NCBI RefSeq assembly: GCF_024741235.1
Contig: NZ_JANSKA010000002.1
Coordinates: 289,507-353,506 of the forward strand
DNA: 64,000 bases
Direction of reading: 5' to 3'
Source: Tractidigestivibacter montrealensis
Lineage (GTDB): Bacteria > Actinomycetota > Coriobacteriia > Coriobacteriales > Atopobiaceae
The stretch's first letter is position 1. Every line of letters begins with the position of its first letter. A program made the position numbers and the translations under genes. Shown here in pieces: positions 42,650 through 54,322 of this stretch. The notes under the pieces are model-generated. The model searched no databases, was not told the origin of the DNA, and was given only the letters and a program-made list of their open reading frames with translations.

Positions 42650-43156
42650 ATGCCCGCAGTGCCAGAGCACGACACGCGCCAGCGCATCCTTGACGCACTC
42701 GAGGCGGCAGCGCCCGAGCATGGCATCGACATCGTCGACGTCGAGGTCGTGGGCTCGAAGAAGAACCCGTGCGTCCGCGTGCGCATCGACCACGCAGACG
42801 AGGAGGCCGGGCCCATCTCGCTTGACGAGGTGGCCACGCAGACCGAGTGGGTCTCTGCCGCGATTGACGAGCTCGATCCCATCGAGGGGTCGTTTACGCT
42901 CGAGGTCTCGTCGCCGGGCCTCTCGCGTCCGCTCCGCCGCCCGCATGACTTCGAGCGCTTCGCGGGCGAGGACGTCTCGCTTGGAACCACGGCAACCGAG
43001 GGCCGTCGCCACTTCACCGGCTGCCTCGAGGGCCTGGACGGCCAGAACGTGGTTCTCACTGTAGACGGCGAGCGCGTGAGCATCCCCCTCGACCAGGTCA
43101 AGAGCTGCAAGATTAAGCCAAACTTCGATTCCCCGTCCAACGGGGCCAAGAGCTAG
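42650..43156 (+). CDS. rimP: Ribosome maturation factor RimP
   Basis: 168 residues. RimP assists 30S subunit assembly. GIDIVDVEVVGSKKNPCVRV, ISLDEVATQTEWVSAAIDEL and FTLEVSSPGLSRPLRRPHDF are the conserved N-terminal RimP core, followed by the SH3-like C-terminal part (VVLTVDGERVSIPLDQVKSC). GGGAGGGGAC precedes ATG 42650. It is first in the conserved translation operon, directly before nusA. Confidence 0.95.
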   Translation: MPAVPEHDTRQRILDALEAAAPEHGIDIVDVEVVGSKKNPCVRVRIDHADEEAGPISLDEVATQTEWVSAAIDELDPIEGSFTLEVSSPGLSRPLRRPHDFERFAGEDVSLGTTATEGRRHFTGCLEGLDGQNVVLTVDGERVSIPLDQVKSCKIKPNFDSPSNGAKS

Positions 43157-43168
43157 AAAGGAATTCGC

Positions 43169-44434
43169 ATGGCATCAGAGATGATGGAAGCGCTGATGGC
43201 GCTCTGCCAGGAGAAGCACATCGACGAGCTGTACCTGCTCGACCGCCTGGAGCAGTCGCTCGCCAAGAGCTACGCCGACATCCTTCACCTTCCCTTTGGC
43301 GCGCGCGTCACCATCGACCACGCTACCGGCAAGGTCTACGTCTACGAGCTCATCCCCAAGGAGGAGTCCTACGACGAGGAGACCGGCGAGTACCTCGACT
43401 TTGACGAGAAGGACGTCACCCCGCCCGACACCTCCCGCATCGCAGCGCAGCACGCCAAGGCCGAGATCCGCGCCATCGTGCGCAACGCCGCCCGTCTCCA
43501 GATCTACGAGGAGTTCTCGCAGCGCATTGGTGACATCATCACCGGCACGGTGCTCCAGACCACGCCCGACTTCACGATCATCAAGATCCGCGAGGGCGTC
43601 GAGGCCGAGCTTCCCCACTTCGACCAGCGCCGCTATCCCGATGAGCGCAACGAGCGTCCCGTGGGCGAGCACTACGCGCACAACCAGCGCCTGAAGGCCA
43701 TCATTATCGACGTGCGCGACCCCAACAACGACCAGCCCACCGTCCGCGGCGAGCGCCAGCGTCCGCCCATCGTGGTCTCCCGCACCCACCCCGACCTCAT
43801 CCGCAGGCTCTTCGAGCTTGAGGTCCCCGAGGTCTACGACGGCGTCGTCGAGATTCGCTCCATTGCCCGCGAGCCCGGCATCCGCTCCAAGGTTGCCGTC
43901 TCGTCCAAGGACGACCACCTCGACCCCGTGGGCGCCTGCGTTGGCCCCAAGGGCAGCCGCGTGCGCACCGTTGTCTCCGAGCTGCGCGGCGAGCGCGTCG
44001 ACGTGGTGCCCTGGTCCGACGACCCGGCGCGCTGCGTTGCCAACGCCCTCTCGCCGGCGCGCGTGTCTCGCGTTGTCCTTGGCCCCGAGGATGGCCCCGA
44101 GGACGGTTACGCCACGGTGATCGTGCCCGACGACCAGCTGTCGCTGGCCATTGGCAAGGAGGGCCAGAACGCCCGCCTGGCTGCCCACCTTACCGGCATG
44201 CACATCGACATCAAGAACGAGTCGCTTGCCGCCGGCGTCCTGCGCGACCTGCCCCATGCCGCCGAGGCACCCGAGAGCAAGGCCGAGGAAGACGGCGAGC
44301 AGCACCGCTGCGAGTACGTGGGCGAGAACGGCATCCAGTGCCGCAACATGGCCCGTCCGGGCTCGCGTTACTGCGGCATTCACGAGAAGCTCATGGATGC
44401 CGAGGTCTCGGACGACCCCGATTCTCTGATCTAG
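43169..44434 (+). CDS. nusA: Transcription elongation/termination factor NusA
   Basis: 421 residues. The NusA N-terminal domain ([15 protein letters not shown]) is followed by the S1 domain ([20 protein letters not shown]), KH1 ([20 protein letters not shown]) and KH2 ([20 protein letters not shown]). After KH2 the chain ends in about 60 residues with cysteines and histidines ([20 protein letters not shown]), a possible zinc-binding tail not found in usual actinobacterial NusA. The ylxR gene that normally follows nusA is missing, and infB begins after 73 bases. Confidence 0.95.
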   Translation: MASEMMEALMALCQEKHIDELYLLDRLEQSLAKSYADILHLPFGARVTIDHATGKVYVYELIPKEESYDEETGEYLDFDEKDVTPPDTSRIAAQHAKAEIRAIVRNAARLQIYEEFSQRIGDIITGTVLQTTPDFTIIKIREGVEAELPHFDQRRYPDERNERPVGEHYAHNQRLKAIIIDVRDPNNDQPTVRGERQRPPIVVSRTHPDLIRRLFELEVPEVYDGVVEIRSIAREPGIRSKVAVSSKDDHLDPVGACVGPKGSRVRTVVSELRGERVDVVPWSDDPARCVANALSPARVSRVVLGPEDGPEDGYATVIVPDDQLSLAIGKEGQNARLAAHLTGMHIDIKNESLAAGVLRDLPHAAEAPESKAEEDGEQHRCEYVGENGIQCRNMARPGSRYCGIHEKLMDAEVSDDPDSLI

Positions 44435-44507
44435 CGTCCCCAAGCGGACTTTTGATTGCAGGCACTACCCGGGCGGCACGGCCGCCCGTGAATGAAAGGT
44501 TGGTCAC

Positions 44508-47156
44508 ATGGCCAAGACTCGCGTACACGACCTTGCCAAGGAGTACGGGATGACGAGCAAGGAGATGCTCGACCATCTCCGCGACATGAAGATTCCCGCC
44601 AAGTCTGCCTCCTCGACGCTCGAGGACGCCTACGTCTCCATCGTGCGCAAGAAGCTCAAGCCCATCCTTGAGGACCGCGCCGCCCAGATCGAGGCAGCCA
44701 AGAAGGCCGAGGAGGAGGCCGCCGCCGAGGCCAAGAAGGCCGAGGAGGAGGCCGCAGAGAAGGAGCGCATCGCCGCCGAGAAGCGCCGCGAGCGCGAGCG
44801 CGCCGAGGAGGAGAAGAAGCGCGCCGCCGCCGAGGCCGCCAGGAAGCGCGCCGAGGAGGAGAAGAAGCGCGCCGCCGAGAAGGCCGCCAAGGAGCGCGCC
44901 GAGGAGGCCGAGCGCAACCGCGTCCACGACAACGCTCCCAAGTCGATGCCCACCTTCACCTCGCTGCTCGATCAGATTGCTCAGCAGGAGCAGGTGCTCA
45001 AGCAGCAGGCGGAGGAGGCCGCGCAGAAGAAGGCCGAGGGTAAGGGCCGCCGCGAGCGCCGTGGCGAGTCCGAGCACGCGCACAGCGAGCGCAAGAGCTA
45101 CTCCGCCCCGTCCCGCATGGAGCAGGACGGCGGCGCCGAGCAGGGCGAGGGCCGTCCCGGTCGCAAGGGCCGCAAGGGCAACCGTCGCGGCGACGAGGGC
45201 GAGGACCGCTACAGCCGCATGGCTCGCGAGGCCGAGGCATACAACCGCAGCCGCGTTCTCGACGAGGCTCGCGAGGCCGTCGAGGAGGCATCGCGCGAGT
45301 CCACCGGTAGGCGTCGCCGCCGCAAGGAGCGCCGCCAGAAGCAGGCCGAGGAGGCCGCGGAGGAGAAGCGCATAGAGGTGGCCATAGCCAACGACCAGGA
45401 CCTCTCGCAGCTCGACACCGTGAAGGTCCCGCAGGGCGCCACGGTCGCGCAGCTTGCCGAGCTCCTTGGCGTGCCGGCTAACGACATCATCAAGCGCCTC
45501 TTCCTGCTGGGTAACCCTCTCACGCTCACCGAGTCCATGTCCGACGACCTCATCGAGCTTGTTGCCGATGACCTTGGTCGCGACGTCAAGGTCATGACTA
45601 AGGAGGAGGAGAACTCCTTCACCTTCTACGACGACCCCAAGGACCTGAAGCCCCGTCCGCCCGTGGTCACCGTCATGGGCCACGTCGACCACGGCAAGAC
45701 GTCGCTGCTTGACGCCATCCGCCACACCGGCGTTGCCGAGGGCGAGGCCGGCGGCATCACGCAGGCCATTGGCGCCTCGCAGGTCAAGATCAACGGCCGC
45801 ACCATCACCTTCATCGACACCCCTGGCCACGAGACCTTCACGGCCATGCGTGCCCGTGGTGCCAAGGTGACCGACATCGTCATCCTCATCGTTGCCGCAG
45901 ACGATGGCGTCATGCCCCAGACGGTCGAGTCCATCAACCACGCAAAGGCCGCCGGCGTGCCCATCATCGTGGCCGTTAATAAGATCGACAAGCCCGGAGC
46001 TGACCCCACCCGCGTGCGCCAGGAGCTCACCGAGTACGGCATCATCCCCGAGGAGTGGGGCGGACAGAACATGTTCGTTGACATCTCGGCCAAGAAGCAC
46101 ATCGGCATCGACAACCTGCTCGAGGCCGTGCTTCTCGAGGCCGACGTCCTCGAGCTCAAGGCCAACCCCGACACCTTTGCCTCCGGCAACGTCCTCGAGG
46201 CCAAGCTCGACCGCGGCCGCGGCTCTGTGGCTACGGTGCTCGTGACGCGCGGTACGCTCCACGTGGGCGACGCCGTGGTTGCCGGCATGGCCTACGGTCG
46301 CGTGCGCGCCATGCTCGACCCCAAGGGCAACCCCGTCGAGGATGCCGGTCCCTCCGACCCGGTCGAGATCCTGGGCCTCCAGAGCGTCCCCATGGCGGGC
46401 GACGAGTTCCGCGTCTTCCAGGACGACCGTGACGCCCGTGACCTTGCCGACCAGCGTGCCCTCAAGGCTCGCATCGAGGAGCAGAACCGCGTGAAGCACG
46501 TCACGCTCGAGAACCTCTTCGCCACCATGGCCGACGCGGACGTCAAGGAGCTCAACCTCATCATCAAGGCCGACGTTCAGGGCTCCATCGAGGCGCTTCA
46601 GGACTCGCTCGACAAGATGGACCAGTCCGAGGTCCGCATCAACACGATCCACGCCGCCGTTGGCGCCATCACCGAGACCGACGTCACGCTCGCCGATGCC
46701 TCCAACGCCATCATCATTGGCTTTGGCGTGCGTCCCGACGCCAAGGCGCGCGTCGCTGCCGAGCGCGAGGGCGTCGAGATCCGTACCTACAGCGTCATCT
46801 ACAAGGCCATCGAGGACATCGACGCCGCCCGCATCGGCATGCTCAAGCCCACCGAGGAGGAGTTCCAGACCGGCATCGCCGAGGTCCGTGACACCTTCAA
46901 GGTGCCCAAGGTTGGCATCGCCGCAGGCTGCATGATCTCCGAGGGCGAGGTCTCCCGCGACGACCAGGTGCGCCTCGTGCGCGACGGCATTGTGGTCTAC
47001 GAGGGCAAGATCGCCTCGCTCAGGCGCTACAAGGATGACGTCAAGAGCGTCAAGGCCGGCTTCGAGTGCGGCATTGGCCTGGAGAACTTCCAGGACATCC
47101 ACCCCGGCGACCAGATCGAGGCGTACCGCGTCGAAGAGGTCGCGCGAACGGAGTAG
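44508..47156 (+). CDS. infB: Translation initiation factor IF-2
   Basis: 882 residues. The N-terminal IF2N motif is [21 protein letters not shown] long Ala/Glu/Lys/Arg coiled-coil (about 55-145) follows, then a basic linker and a second IF2N-like stretch. The G domain begins near residue 390: [28 protein letters not shown] and [10 protein letters not shown]. The C-terminal domains bind initiator tRNA. GTPase delivering fMet-tRNA to the ribosome. AATGAAAGGTTGGTCAC precedes the ATG. Confidence 0.97.
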   Translation: MAKTRVHDLAKEYGMTSKEMLDHLRDMKIPAKSASSTLEDAYVSIVRKKLKPILEDRAAQIEAAKKAEEEAAAEAKKAEEEAAEKERIAAEKRRERERAEEEKKRAAAEAARKRAEEEKKRAAEKAAKERAEEAERNRVHDNAPKSMPTFTSLLDQIAQQEQVLKQQAEEAAQKKAEGKGRRERRGESEHAHSERKSYSAPSRMEQDGGAEQGEGRPGRKGRKGNRRGDEGEDRYSRMAREAEAYNRSRVLDEAREAVEEASRESTGRRRRRKERRQKQAEEAAEEKRIEVAIANDQDLSQLDTVKVPQGATVAQLAELLGVPANDIIKRLFLLGNPLTLTESMSDDLIELVADDLGRDVKVMTKEEENSFTFYDDPKDLKPRPPVVTVMGHVDHGKTSLLDAIRHTGVAEGEAGGITQAIGASQVKINGRTITFIDTPGHETFTAMRARGAKVTDIVILIVAADDGVMPQTVESINHAKAAGVPIIVAVNKIDKPGADPTRVRQELTEYGIIPEEWGGQNMFVDISAKKHIGIDNLLEAVLLEADVLELKANPDTFASGNVLEAKLDRGRGSVATVLVTRGTLHVGDAVVAGMAYGRVRAMLDPKGNPVEDAGPSDPVEILGLQSVPMAGDEFRVFQDDRDARDLADQRALKARIEEQNRVKHVTLENLFATMADADVKELNLIIKADVQGSIEALQDSLDKMDQSEVRINTIHAAVGAITETDVTLADASNAIIIGFGVRPDAKARVAAEREGVEIRTYSVIYKAIEDIDAARIGMLKPTEEEFQTGIAEVRDTFKVPKVGIAAGCMISEGEVSRDDQVRLVRDGIVVYEGKIASLRRYKDDVKSVKAGFECGIGLENFQDIHPGDQIEAYRVEEVARTE

Positions 47157-47166
47157 GGAGGCACAC

Positions 47167-47598
47167 GTGAAGCAGAACCAGCACTCGCGCCGCACCAACG
47201 AGATCGCGCGCGAGAAGCTTGCCACCATCATGCTCTTCGAGGTCTCCGACCCAGACCTCCAGCTCGTGACCGTCACGGGCGTGGAGGTCTCGGTCGACAA
47301 GTCCTTCATGCGCGCCTACGTGAGCTGCGATGCCTCTCGCTATGACGAGGTCTCCGCTGCCCTCGAGCGCGCCAAGGGGCGCATCCGCTCGCTTCTCGGC
47401 CACGCCCTTGGCTGGCGCGTGACGCCCGAGCTTGCGTTCCAAATTGACACCACCACCGACGAGGCCGAGCGCATCTCTCGTGCGCTCGAGAACGTCCCGC
47501 CAACGCTTGGTGTCGAGAAGGACGAGAACGGCTATCCCATCGCGGCGGACGCCGAGGACGGCGCTACCAATGCCGCCGAGGGCGATGAGGGCGAGTAG
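47167..47598 (+). CDS. rbfA: Ribosome-binding factor A
   Basis: 143 residues. RRTNEIAREKLATIMLFEVS, VTVTGVEVSVDKSFMRAYVS and ALGWRVTPELAFQIDTTTDE are the RbfA KH-like core needed for 16S rRNA 5'-end maturation. The acidic tail of about 25 residues (ADAEDGATNAAEGDEGE) is an extension. The start is a GTG at 47167 behind GGGAGGCACAC, 10 bases after infB. Confidence 0.93.
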   Translation: MKQNQHSRRTNEIAREKLATIMLFEVSDPDLQLVTVTGVEVSVDKSFMRAYVSCDASRYDEVSAALERAKGRIRSLLGHALGWRVTPELAFQIDTTTDEAERISRALENVPPTLGVEKDENGYPIAADAEDGATNAAEGDEGE

Positions 47599-47609
47599 GG
47601 AAGAGCTTG

Positions 47610-48665
47610 ATGAGGGTTTCCGAATACATGGAACAGGCGGAGCTCTTCAAGGGCGTGGTCGCGCTGATCGAGGATGCCAACACCATCGCGATCTGCGCGC
47701 ACACCTCGCCCGATGGCGACGCCATTGGCTCCGGCCTTGCTCTGGCCGAGGTCATTCGCACCGCGTGGCCGGGCAAGCGCGTGACCAACCTCCTGGCCGA
47801 CAAGGACCCCGTCCCCAGGATCTACCGCTTCCTGCCGGGGTCCGACACCTTCGTGCACGCGGCGGACTACGACGTGACGCCGGACCTCTTCATCTGCGTT
47901 GACCTCTCGCAGATGTCGCGCCTGGCTGACGCCGAGAAGTTCTGCGCCCGCGCGCACCACGTGGCCGTCCTCGACCACCACCCCTCGGGCGAGCGCTTCT
48001 GGGAGGCGGGCGTGGTTCGCCCCGACGCCGCTGCCACGGGCGTCATCATCTCCGAGTTCTGCCTGCATTCCTCGCGCGTCCTCACGCCCACCATTGCGCA
48101 GAACCTCCTCTGCGCCATTGTGACCGACACGGGCCGCTTCCAGTACCAAAACGCCGACAGCGAGGCATTCGAGACGGCAAGCATGCTGGTTGAGGCCGGC
48201 GCCTCGCCCGCGGAGGTCGCGCTCAACGTGTACCAGTCCGACCGCCTGGCCTACGTGCACCTTGCTGCCCGCGTCCTTGCGCGCATCCAGACCTTTGCCG
48301 AGGGCCGCATTGCCTACAGTTTTGCTACGGCGGAGGACATTGCCCAGGCAGGCGTCACGCTCGACGAGCTTGACGGCCTCATTGACCTGGTGCGCTGCAT
48401 CGAGGGCACCAAGCTTGCGTTCTTCCTGAAGGAGGTCGACGGCGGCAAGGTCCGAGGCAACCTTCGCTCCAAGTGTGATCTGGACGTCTCGGGCATCGCG
48501 CGCGAGATGGGCGGCGGCGGTCACCGTGCCGCAGCGGGGTTCACCGCCACAGGCACTGTGGACGAGGTTCGCGCAATCGTGCTTCCCAAGCTCTGCGCGC
48601 TTTTCGATGGCGACGCCGCGTTCTCTTCCGCCCCGAAGGCAGACGTGCGAGGTGCGTCACGGTGA
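47610..48665 (+). CDS. nrnA: Bifunctional oligoribonuclease/PAP phosphatase, DHH/DHHA1 family
   Basis: 351 residues. The DHH phosphoesterase motifs are HTSPDGDAIGSGLALAEVI, FICVDLS, AVLDHHPSGE and IVTDTGRFQY. The DHHA1 end carries GGGGHRAAAGF. NrnA degrades nano-RNAs and pAp. Here it sits in the usual rbfA-nrnA-truB order. ATG 47610 is preferred to an overlapping TTG at 47607. Its stop overlaps the truB start. Confidence 0.93.
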   Translation: MRVSEYMEQAELFKGVVALIEDANTIAICAHTSPDGDAIGSGLALAEVIRTAWPGKRVTNLLADKDPVPRIYRFLPGSDTFVHAADYDVTPDLFICVDLSQMSRLADAEKFCARAHHVAVLDHHPSGERFWEAGVVRPDAAATGVIISEFCLHSSRVLTPTIAQNLLCAIVTDTGRFQYQNADSEAFETASMLVEAGASPAEVALNVYQSDRLAYVHLAARVLARIQTFAEGRIAYSFATAEDIAQAGVTLDELDGLIDLVRCIEGTKLAFFLKEVDGGKVRGNLRSKCDLDVSGIAREMGGGGHRAAAGFTATGTVDEVRAIVLPKLCALFDGDAAFSSAPKADVRGASR

Positions 48666-49621
48666 GGCGCGGCGGGTCGGGCTATAACGCCCTCCTCGGC
48701 ATCGACAAGTCCTGCGGAATGACGAGCCACGACGTGGTGAACCACGTGCGGCGCGCCCTGGGGGAGCGCCGCGTGGGACACGCCGGCACGCTTGACCCCG
48801 CCGCCTCGGGCGTCATGGTGGTTGGCGTGGGGCAGGGCACGCGCCTCATGGGGCTTCTCACCGCCGAGCGCAAGCGCTACACGGCAGGCATCATCTTTGG
48901 CTGCGAGACCGACACGGACGACGCCGACGGTGCGCCCACGGTTGCCGCCGAGGTCCCCGAGCGCCTGTCCAGCGAGGACGTTGCACGCGATATTCTCGCC
49001 AGCTTTGTGGGCGAGCAGGACCAGGTGCCGCCTGCATACTCCGCCATCTCTGTTGGTGGGCAGCGGTCCTATGCGCTTGCGCGCGAGGGCAAGGCGCCCG
49101 AGCTGGCGGCCAGGCGCATCACGGTCTTCTCTGCAGAGCTTGTCGAAATAGCCTCGGTGGAGGGGCAGCTCAGCTGGGTCGTCGACTTTGACGTCTCTAA
49201 GGGCACCTACATCCGGAGCCTGGCACGCGACATCGGGCGCGCCGCTGGGTCCGCCGCGCACCTTGTTGGCCTGCGGCGCACACAATCCGGCTCGGTGGGA
49301 CTTGACGCCTGCCTGGCCCTCTCTGCCGTCGACGCGGCGCAGGACCCTGCGGAGGTGCTCGCCCACGCGCTTGACCCCGTTGCGGCCCTTGGTGCTCCGG
49401 TCCGTCAGCTGAGCGCATCCGAGGCGGCAGACGCCGCCTGCGGAAAGGTCGTGGCGGCGGGGACGGTGCGCTTGGCAGACGGCACGGAGCGCGCCCCGCT
49501 GCCCGGCGAGCGTGTTGCCATGGTCTTTGACCAGCGTCTTGTTGGCGTGTGGAGCTGTGGCAGGCGTGACCTTGCCTGCGAGGTCAACTTCCCTGCCGGA
49601 ATCACGGGAGTGCGGGCATGA
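48662..49621 (+). CDS. truB: tRNA pseudouridine(55) synthase TruB
   Basis: 319 residues. The catalytic aspartate is Asp45 in GHAGTLDPAASGVMVVGVG; the RNA-binding motif YSAISVGGQRSYALAREG and GTYIRSLARDIG are also present. The start is a GTG within GTGA overlapping the nrnA stop, so translation is coupled. The C-terminal PUA-like domain is present (FDQRLVGVWSCG). Confidence 0.95.
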   Translation: MRRGGSGYNALLGIDKSCGMTSHDVVNHVRRALGERRVGHAGTLDPAASGVMVVGVGQGTRLMGLLTAERKRYTAGIIFGCETDTDDADGAPTVAAEVPERLSSEDVARDILASFVGEQDQVPPAYSAISVGGQRSYALAREGKAPELAARRITVFSAELVEIASVEGQLSWVVDFDVSKGTYIRSLARDIGRAAGSAAHLVGLRRTQSGSVGLDACLALSAVDAAQDPAEVLAHALDPVAALGAPVRQLSASEAADAACGKVVAAGTVRLADGTERAPLPGERVAMVFDQRLVGVWSCGRRDLACEVNFPAGITGVRA

Positions 49622-50706
49622 CGGGCGAGCCCTTCTCCTGCGCACCCGCCTGGCACGAGCCCACCTGGCCGCTCTCGCACGCGGAGGCACGCCGACTGGC
49701 TGCGGCCTCGACGCTCTCGGGAGTGTCGCTTGGCGCCTCCGTGCGCCTGCCCGGAGCCACGGCCTACCTTGCGCCTGGCGTTGCGCTTGGCCCCAGCGAG
49801 CGCTTTGTCTGTGTAATCGGCGCCTTTGATGGCCTGCATGCGGGACACCGCGCCCTCATCACCCAGGCCGCCGCAGACGCCCATGCGCGGAACCTGCCGC
49901 TTGCCCTGCTGACCTTTGACCCCGACCCCTCGGAGGTCCTCTCCACGCGCCCACCCGAGCGTCTGCTCTCTGATGCGGACCGCGTGCGTTCGCTGGCTCT
50001 CGCCGGCGCGGACGCCGTCCTCGTGCACCGCTTCACGCCTGAGCTTGCGGCGCTCCCGTACGACCGCTACGTCACCGAGGTCCTGGGAGGCATTCTCTCG
50101 CCCGCGGCCATCCACGTGGGCGAGGACTTCCGCTTTGGCGTCGGCGGCGCGGGCACGGTCGCGGCCATGTCTGCCCTGGGCGAGAAGCGCGACTTCGACG
50201 TCTTTGGCCACGCGCTCGCAACCGCGGAGGGGAGTCCCGTCTCGGCCACGCGCGTGCGCGGTCTTCTCGCCGAGGGCAAGGTCGAGAAGGCCGCCCAGCT
50301 CCTGCTTCGCCACCATTTCCTGGGCGGGCGCATCGTCCATGGCCGTGGCGAGGGCACCTCGTTTGGCTTTCCCACGGCCAACGTCGAGCTGGACGGGCGC
50401 GACTGCCTTCCTGCCAACGGCGTCTACGCCTGCCTCGCCATCATTGACGGGCGCGCCTGGCCCGCGGCGGTCAACGTTGGTGCGCCGCCCTCCTTTGACG
50501 TGGCGGCCCTCCCCATGCTCGAGGCAAACCTCGTGGGCTTCTCGGGCGACGTCTACGGCGAGGACGCGCGCGTGGTGTTCCTGCGCCACCTTCGTGCCTC
50601 TCGTCGATTCGACTCGCTTGCCGAGCTGGAATCCACCGTGTTGGGGAACATCCAATGGGTACGTGAGAATGTCGGGGAGGAGTGCGTGGGGGTGGTCGCG
50701 TGTTAA
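49618..50706 (+). CDS. ribF: Bifunctional riboflavin kinase/FAD synthetase
   Basis: 362 residues. The FAD synthetase half has CVIGAFDGLHAGHRALITQA, a variant of the GxFDGxHxGH nucleotide-binding site. The kinase half has VHGRGEGTSFGFPTANVELD and NGVYACLAIIDG. About 60 residues precede the synthetase core, slightly more than usual. It overlaps truB by 4 bases and its stop lies inside the dnaG start region. Confidence 0.93.
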   Translation: MTGEPFSCAPAWHEPTWPLSHAEARRLAAASTLSGVSLGASVRLPGATAYLAPGVALGPSERFVCVIGAFDGLHAGHRALITQAAADAHARNLPLALLTFDPDPSEVLSTRPPERLLSDADRVRSLALAGADAVLVHRFTPELAALPYDRYVTEVLGGILSPAAIHVGEDFRFGVGGAGTVAAMSALGEKRDFDVFGHALATAEGSPVSATRVRGLLAEGKVEKAAQLLLRHHFLGGRIVHGRGEGTSFGFPTANVELDGRDCLPANGVYACLAIIDGRAWPAAVNVGAPPSFDVAALPMLEANLVGFSGDVYGEDARVVFLRHLRASRRFDSLAELESTVLGNIQWVRENVGEECVGVVAC

Positions 50707-52685
50707 GCGACGAGGACAAGGAGCGGGTTCGCCAAGCCACCGACATCGTGCAGCTGGTGGGCGAGACGGTCGAGCTGCGCCAGCGCGGCCGTGAGTTCTG
50801 GGGATGTTGCCCCTTCCACCACGAGAAGACCCCCTCGTTCAAGGTGGACCCGGCAACGGGTCTCTGGCACTGCTTTGGCGCGTGCAGCGAGGGCGGCGAC
50901 GTCTTCAAGTACGTGATGAAGCGCGAGAATCTCTCGTTTCCGGACTCCATCCGCTACCTGGCAGACCGTGCGGGCATCGAGCTTTCCGAGGACAAGAGCG
51001 CCTCTCGCGGCCCGCGCAAGAACCGCCTCATAGAGGCCCTCACGCTGGCGGACGACTACTACCACACCATGCTCATGCGTGGCCGAGGCGATGGCCCGGC
51101 CGCCGCGCGCGCCTACCTGGCGGGGCGCGGCTTTGGCTCGGACGTGTGTCGCCGCTGGCACCTGGGCTACGCGCCCGGGCGCGGCTCGCTCGTCTCGTAC
51201 CTGCGCGGGAAGGGCTATAGCCCCAAGGAGCTCATCGCCGCCAACCTGGCCGTGGAGCGCTCGGGGCGCCTTGCCGACTGGTTCTACGACCGGGCAATGT
51301 TTCCCATCCACGACGAGCAGGGGCGTACCATCGCCTTTGGCGGTCGCATCCTGCGCCCCGCCAACAACGCGCCCAAGTACCTCAACACGCGCGACACCAC
51401 GGTCTTCAACAAGGGCAAGCACCTCTTTGCCTACGACCGCGCCAAGGAGACCATGGCGGCAACGGGCACGGCCATCGTTTGCGAGGGCTACACCGACGTC
51501 ATTGCCATGCACGAGGCCGGCTTCACCAACGCCGTGGCGGCGCTGGGCACCGCCTTCCGCATCGACCACATCCGGCTCATGGAGCGCCAGCGCGTCTCTC
51601 GCATCATCTGCATGTTCGACGGCGACGAGGCCGGCCAGCGTGCGGCCGAGCGCGCCGTGCAGTTCATCGACAAGACCTCGGCCTCGATGGTCTGTGTGGT
51701 GCTGCCCAACGGCCAGGACCCCATGGAGTTCCTCTCGTCACACGACGCCCCCGCCATGCAGGCGCAGCTTGACGCCGCAGTGCCGCTCATGGACTTTGTG
51801 TTCACCAAGCGCCTGGCGGGCTACGACCTCTCCGCGCCCGGACGGCGCGTCAAGGCCTTGGACGAGATGGCCCAGCTGTTGGCGCCGCTCAAGAACTCTG
51901 TGCTGCTCGACGAGTACGCCACGCAGCTGGCGGACGCGCTTGGCATGGACGTTGCCGAGACAAAGCGCGTGATTCGCGAGAAGCCCGTTAAGGAGTCCGA
52001 GCCCGAGGCGCGGGAGCGCCGGCGCGAGGGTGCCGCCAGGACAACCGCGCCGAGCATGGCGCCCGTGGCAGCCGCGCCGTATTTAGGGGACGAGGACGAC
52101 TACGCTCCCGTGCCGGATGACTACGTGCCCGCGGACGCCTATGAGGGCGGTGGCGCCCCTGTTGCCGCTTCGCCCTCGAACGGCGGGCCCTTCTCGGTCT
52201 CGCGCATGCTCTCGGGTGACGAGCGCATGCAGGTTGCCGTCGAGCGCGAGCTCCTCTCGATGCTTGCCGCCATGCCGGACGAGGTGCGTCCCTACGCCGA
52301 CCGCCTGGCAGACGTGATGTGGGCGGACGGGCGCCACGAGGGGATGGCCTGGGCAATGCTCGCCACGCCGGAGGGAACCGCACCCGCAGACGTCGTGGCA
52401 GCCGCCACGGCAGTGGAGCCTGACGCGCCGCAGATCCTCTCGTCCGGACGCGTGGTCTCGAGCCCTGGCATGGACGCTCGCGAGAAGGTCGCGTTTCTCG
52501 TCGACTCGGTCGAGCTCTACTCGTGCAAGCGGCGCGTGCGCGAGATCAAGGCGCGCCTACGGCAGGCGGGGGACTCCGGAAGCGCGGGCGGGGAGGACGC
52601 GGAGGCGCTCTTCGAGCAGGCCACCGCGCTCCAGAAGCGTATTAATGCACTGACAAAGAAACTTTCTGCTGTTGTCGAGCAGTAA
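50700..52685 (+). CDS. dnaG: DNA primase
   Basis: 661 residues. CHC2 zinc finger: CCPFHHEKTPSF and HCFGACSEGGDVF. The catalytic core has the TOPRIM stretch CEGYTDVIAMHEAGFTNAVA and ICMFDGDEAGQRAA. A Pro/Ala-rich linker precedes a divergent DnaB-binding C-terminal helix bundle. GTG 50700 is chosen because the protein then begins LSDEDKERVRQATDIVQLV, the usual DnaG N terminus. It overlaps the ribF stop, and a GTG at 50682 is too close to its ribosome site. Confidence 0.93.
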   Translation: MLSDEDKERVRQATDIVQLVGETVELRQRGREFWGCCPFHHEKTPSFKVDPATGLWHCFGACSEGGDVFKYVMKRENLSFPDSIRYLADRAGIELSEDKSASRGPRKNRLIEALTLADDYYHTMLMRGRGDGPAAARAYLAGRGFGSDVCRRWHLGYAPGRGSLVSYLRGKGYSPKELIAANLAVERSGRLADWFYDRAMFPIHDEQGRTIAFGGRILRPANNAPKYLNTRDTTVFNKGKHLFAYDRAKETMAATGTAIVCEGYTDVIAMHEAGFTNAVAALGTAFRIDHIRLMERQRVSRIICMFDGDEAGQRAAERAVQFIDKTSASMVCVVLPNGQDPMEFLSSHDAPAMQAQLDAAVPLMDFVFTKRLAGYDLSAPGRRVKALDEMAQLLAPLKNSVLLDEYATQLADALGMDVAETKRVIREKPVKESEPEARERRREGAARTTAPSMAPVAAAPYLGDEDDYAPVPDDYVPADAYEGGGAPVAASPSNGGPFSVSRMLSGDERMQVAVERELLSMLAAMPDEVRPYADRLADVMWADGRHEGMAWAMLATPEGTAPADVVAAATAVEPDAPQILSSGRVVSSPGMDAREKVAFLVDSVELYSCKRRVREIKARLRQAGDSGSAGGEDAEALFEQATALQKRINALTKKLSAVVEQ

Positions 52686-52728
52686 AAACGGGTAGCATCT
52701 TGAAGGTTACTGCGTCGAAGGGAATAAC

Positions 52729-54117
<1,389 letters not shown>

Positions 54118-54149
54118 CGCCTCTCGCGTTTGCGCTGGTAGATGTATGT

Positions 54150-54177
54150 ACGGGCCGTCCCTTGGGCGGCCCGTTTT
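54150..54177 (+). terminator. Intrinsic terminator after rpoD
   Basis: ACGGGCCGTCC (54150-54160) pairs with GGGCGGCCCGT (54164-54174) with one G-U pair, followed by TTTC. Confidence 0.85.
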
Positions 54178-54202
54178 CTGTTTGGTGGCTGTGCGCTGTT
54201 AC

Positions 54203-54290
54203 AGTCGCCGGAAGGTCTCTTTTGGCGACATCTGTGACAAAACTAAAGCTCCGGCGACAAATAGTCGCCGGAAGGCCCAGTTTGGCGACA
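54203..54290. repeat. Direct repeat of AGTCGCCGGAAGG-type units, 60-bp period
   Basis: AGTCGCCGGAAGG...TTTGGCGACA occurs at 54203-54230 and 54263-54290. Each unit can fold (GTCGCC with GGCGAC), and between them TCCGGCGAC-N5-GTCGCCGGA (54250-54272) is a perfect palindrome. It lies between rpoD and the yaaA stop. Confidence 0.7.
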
Positions 54291-54322
54291 AAGTCATTCA
54301 AAAGGGCCTCTCCGGCGGCATG

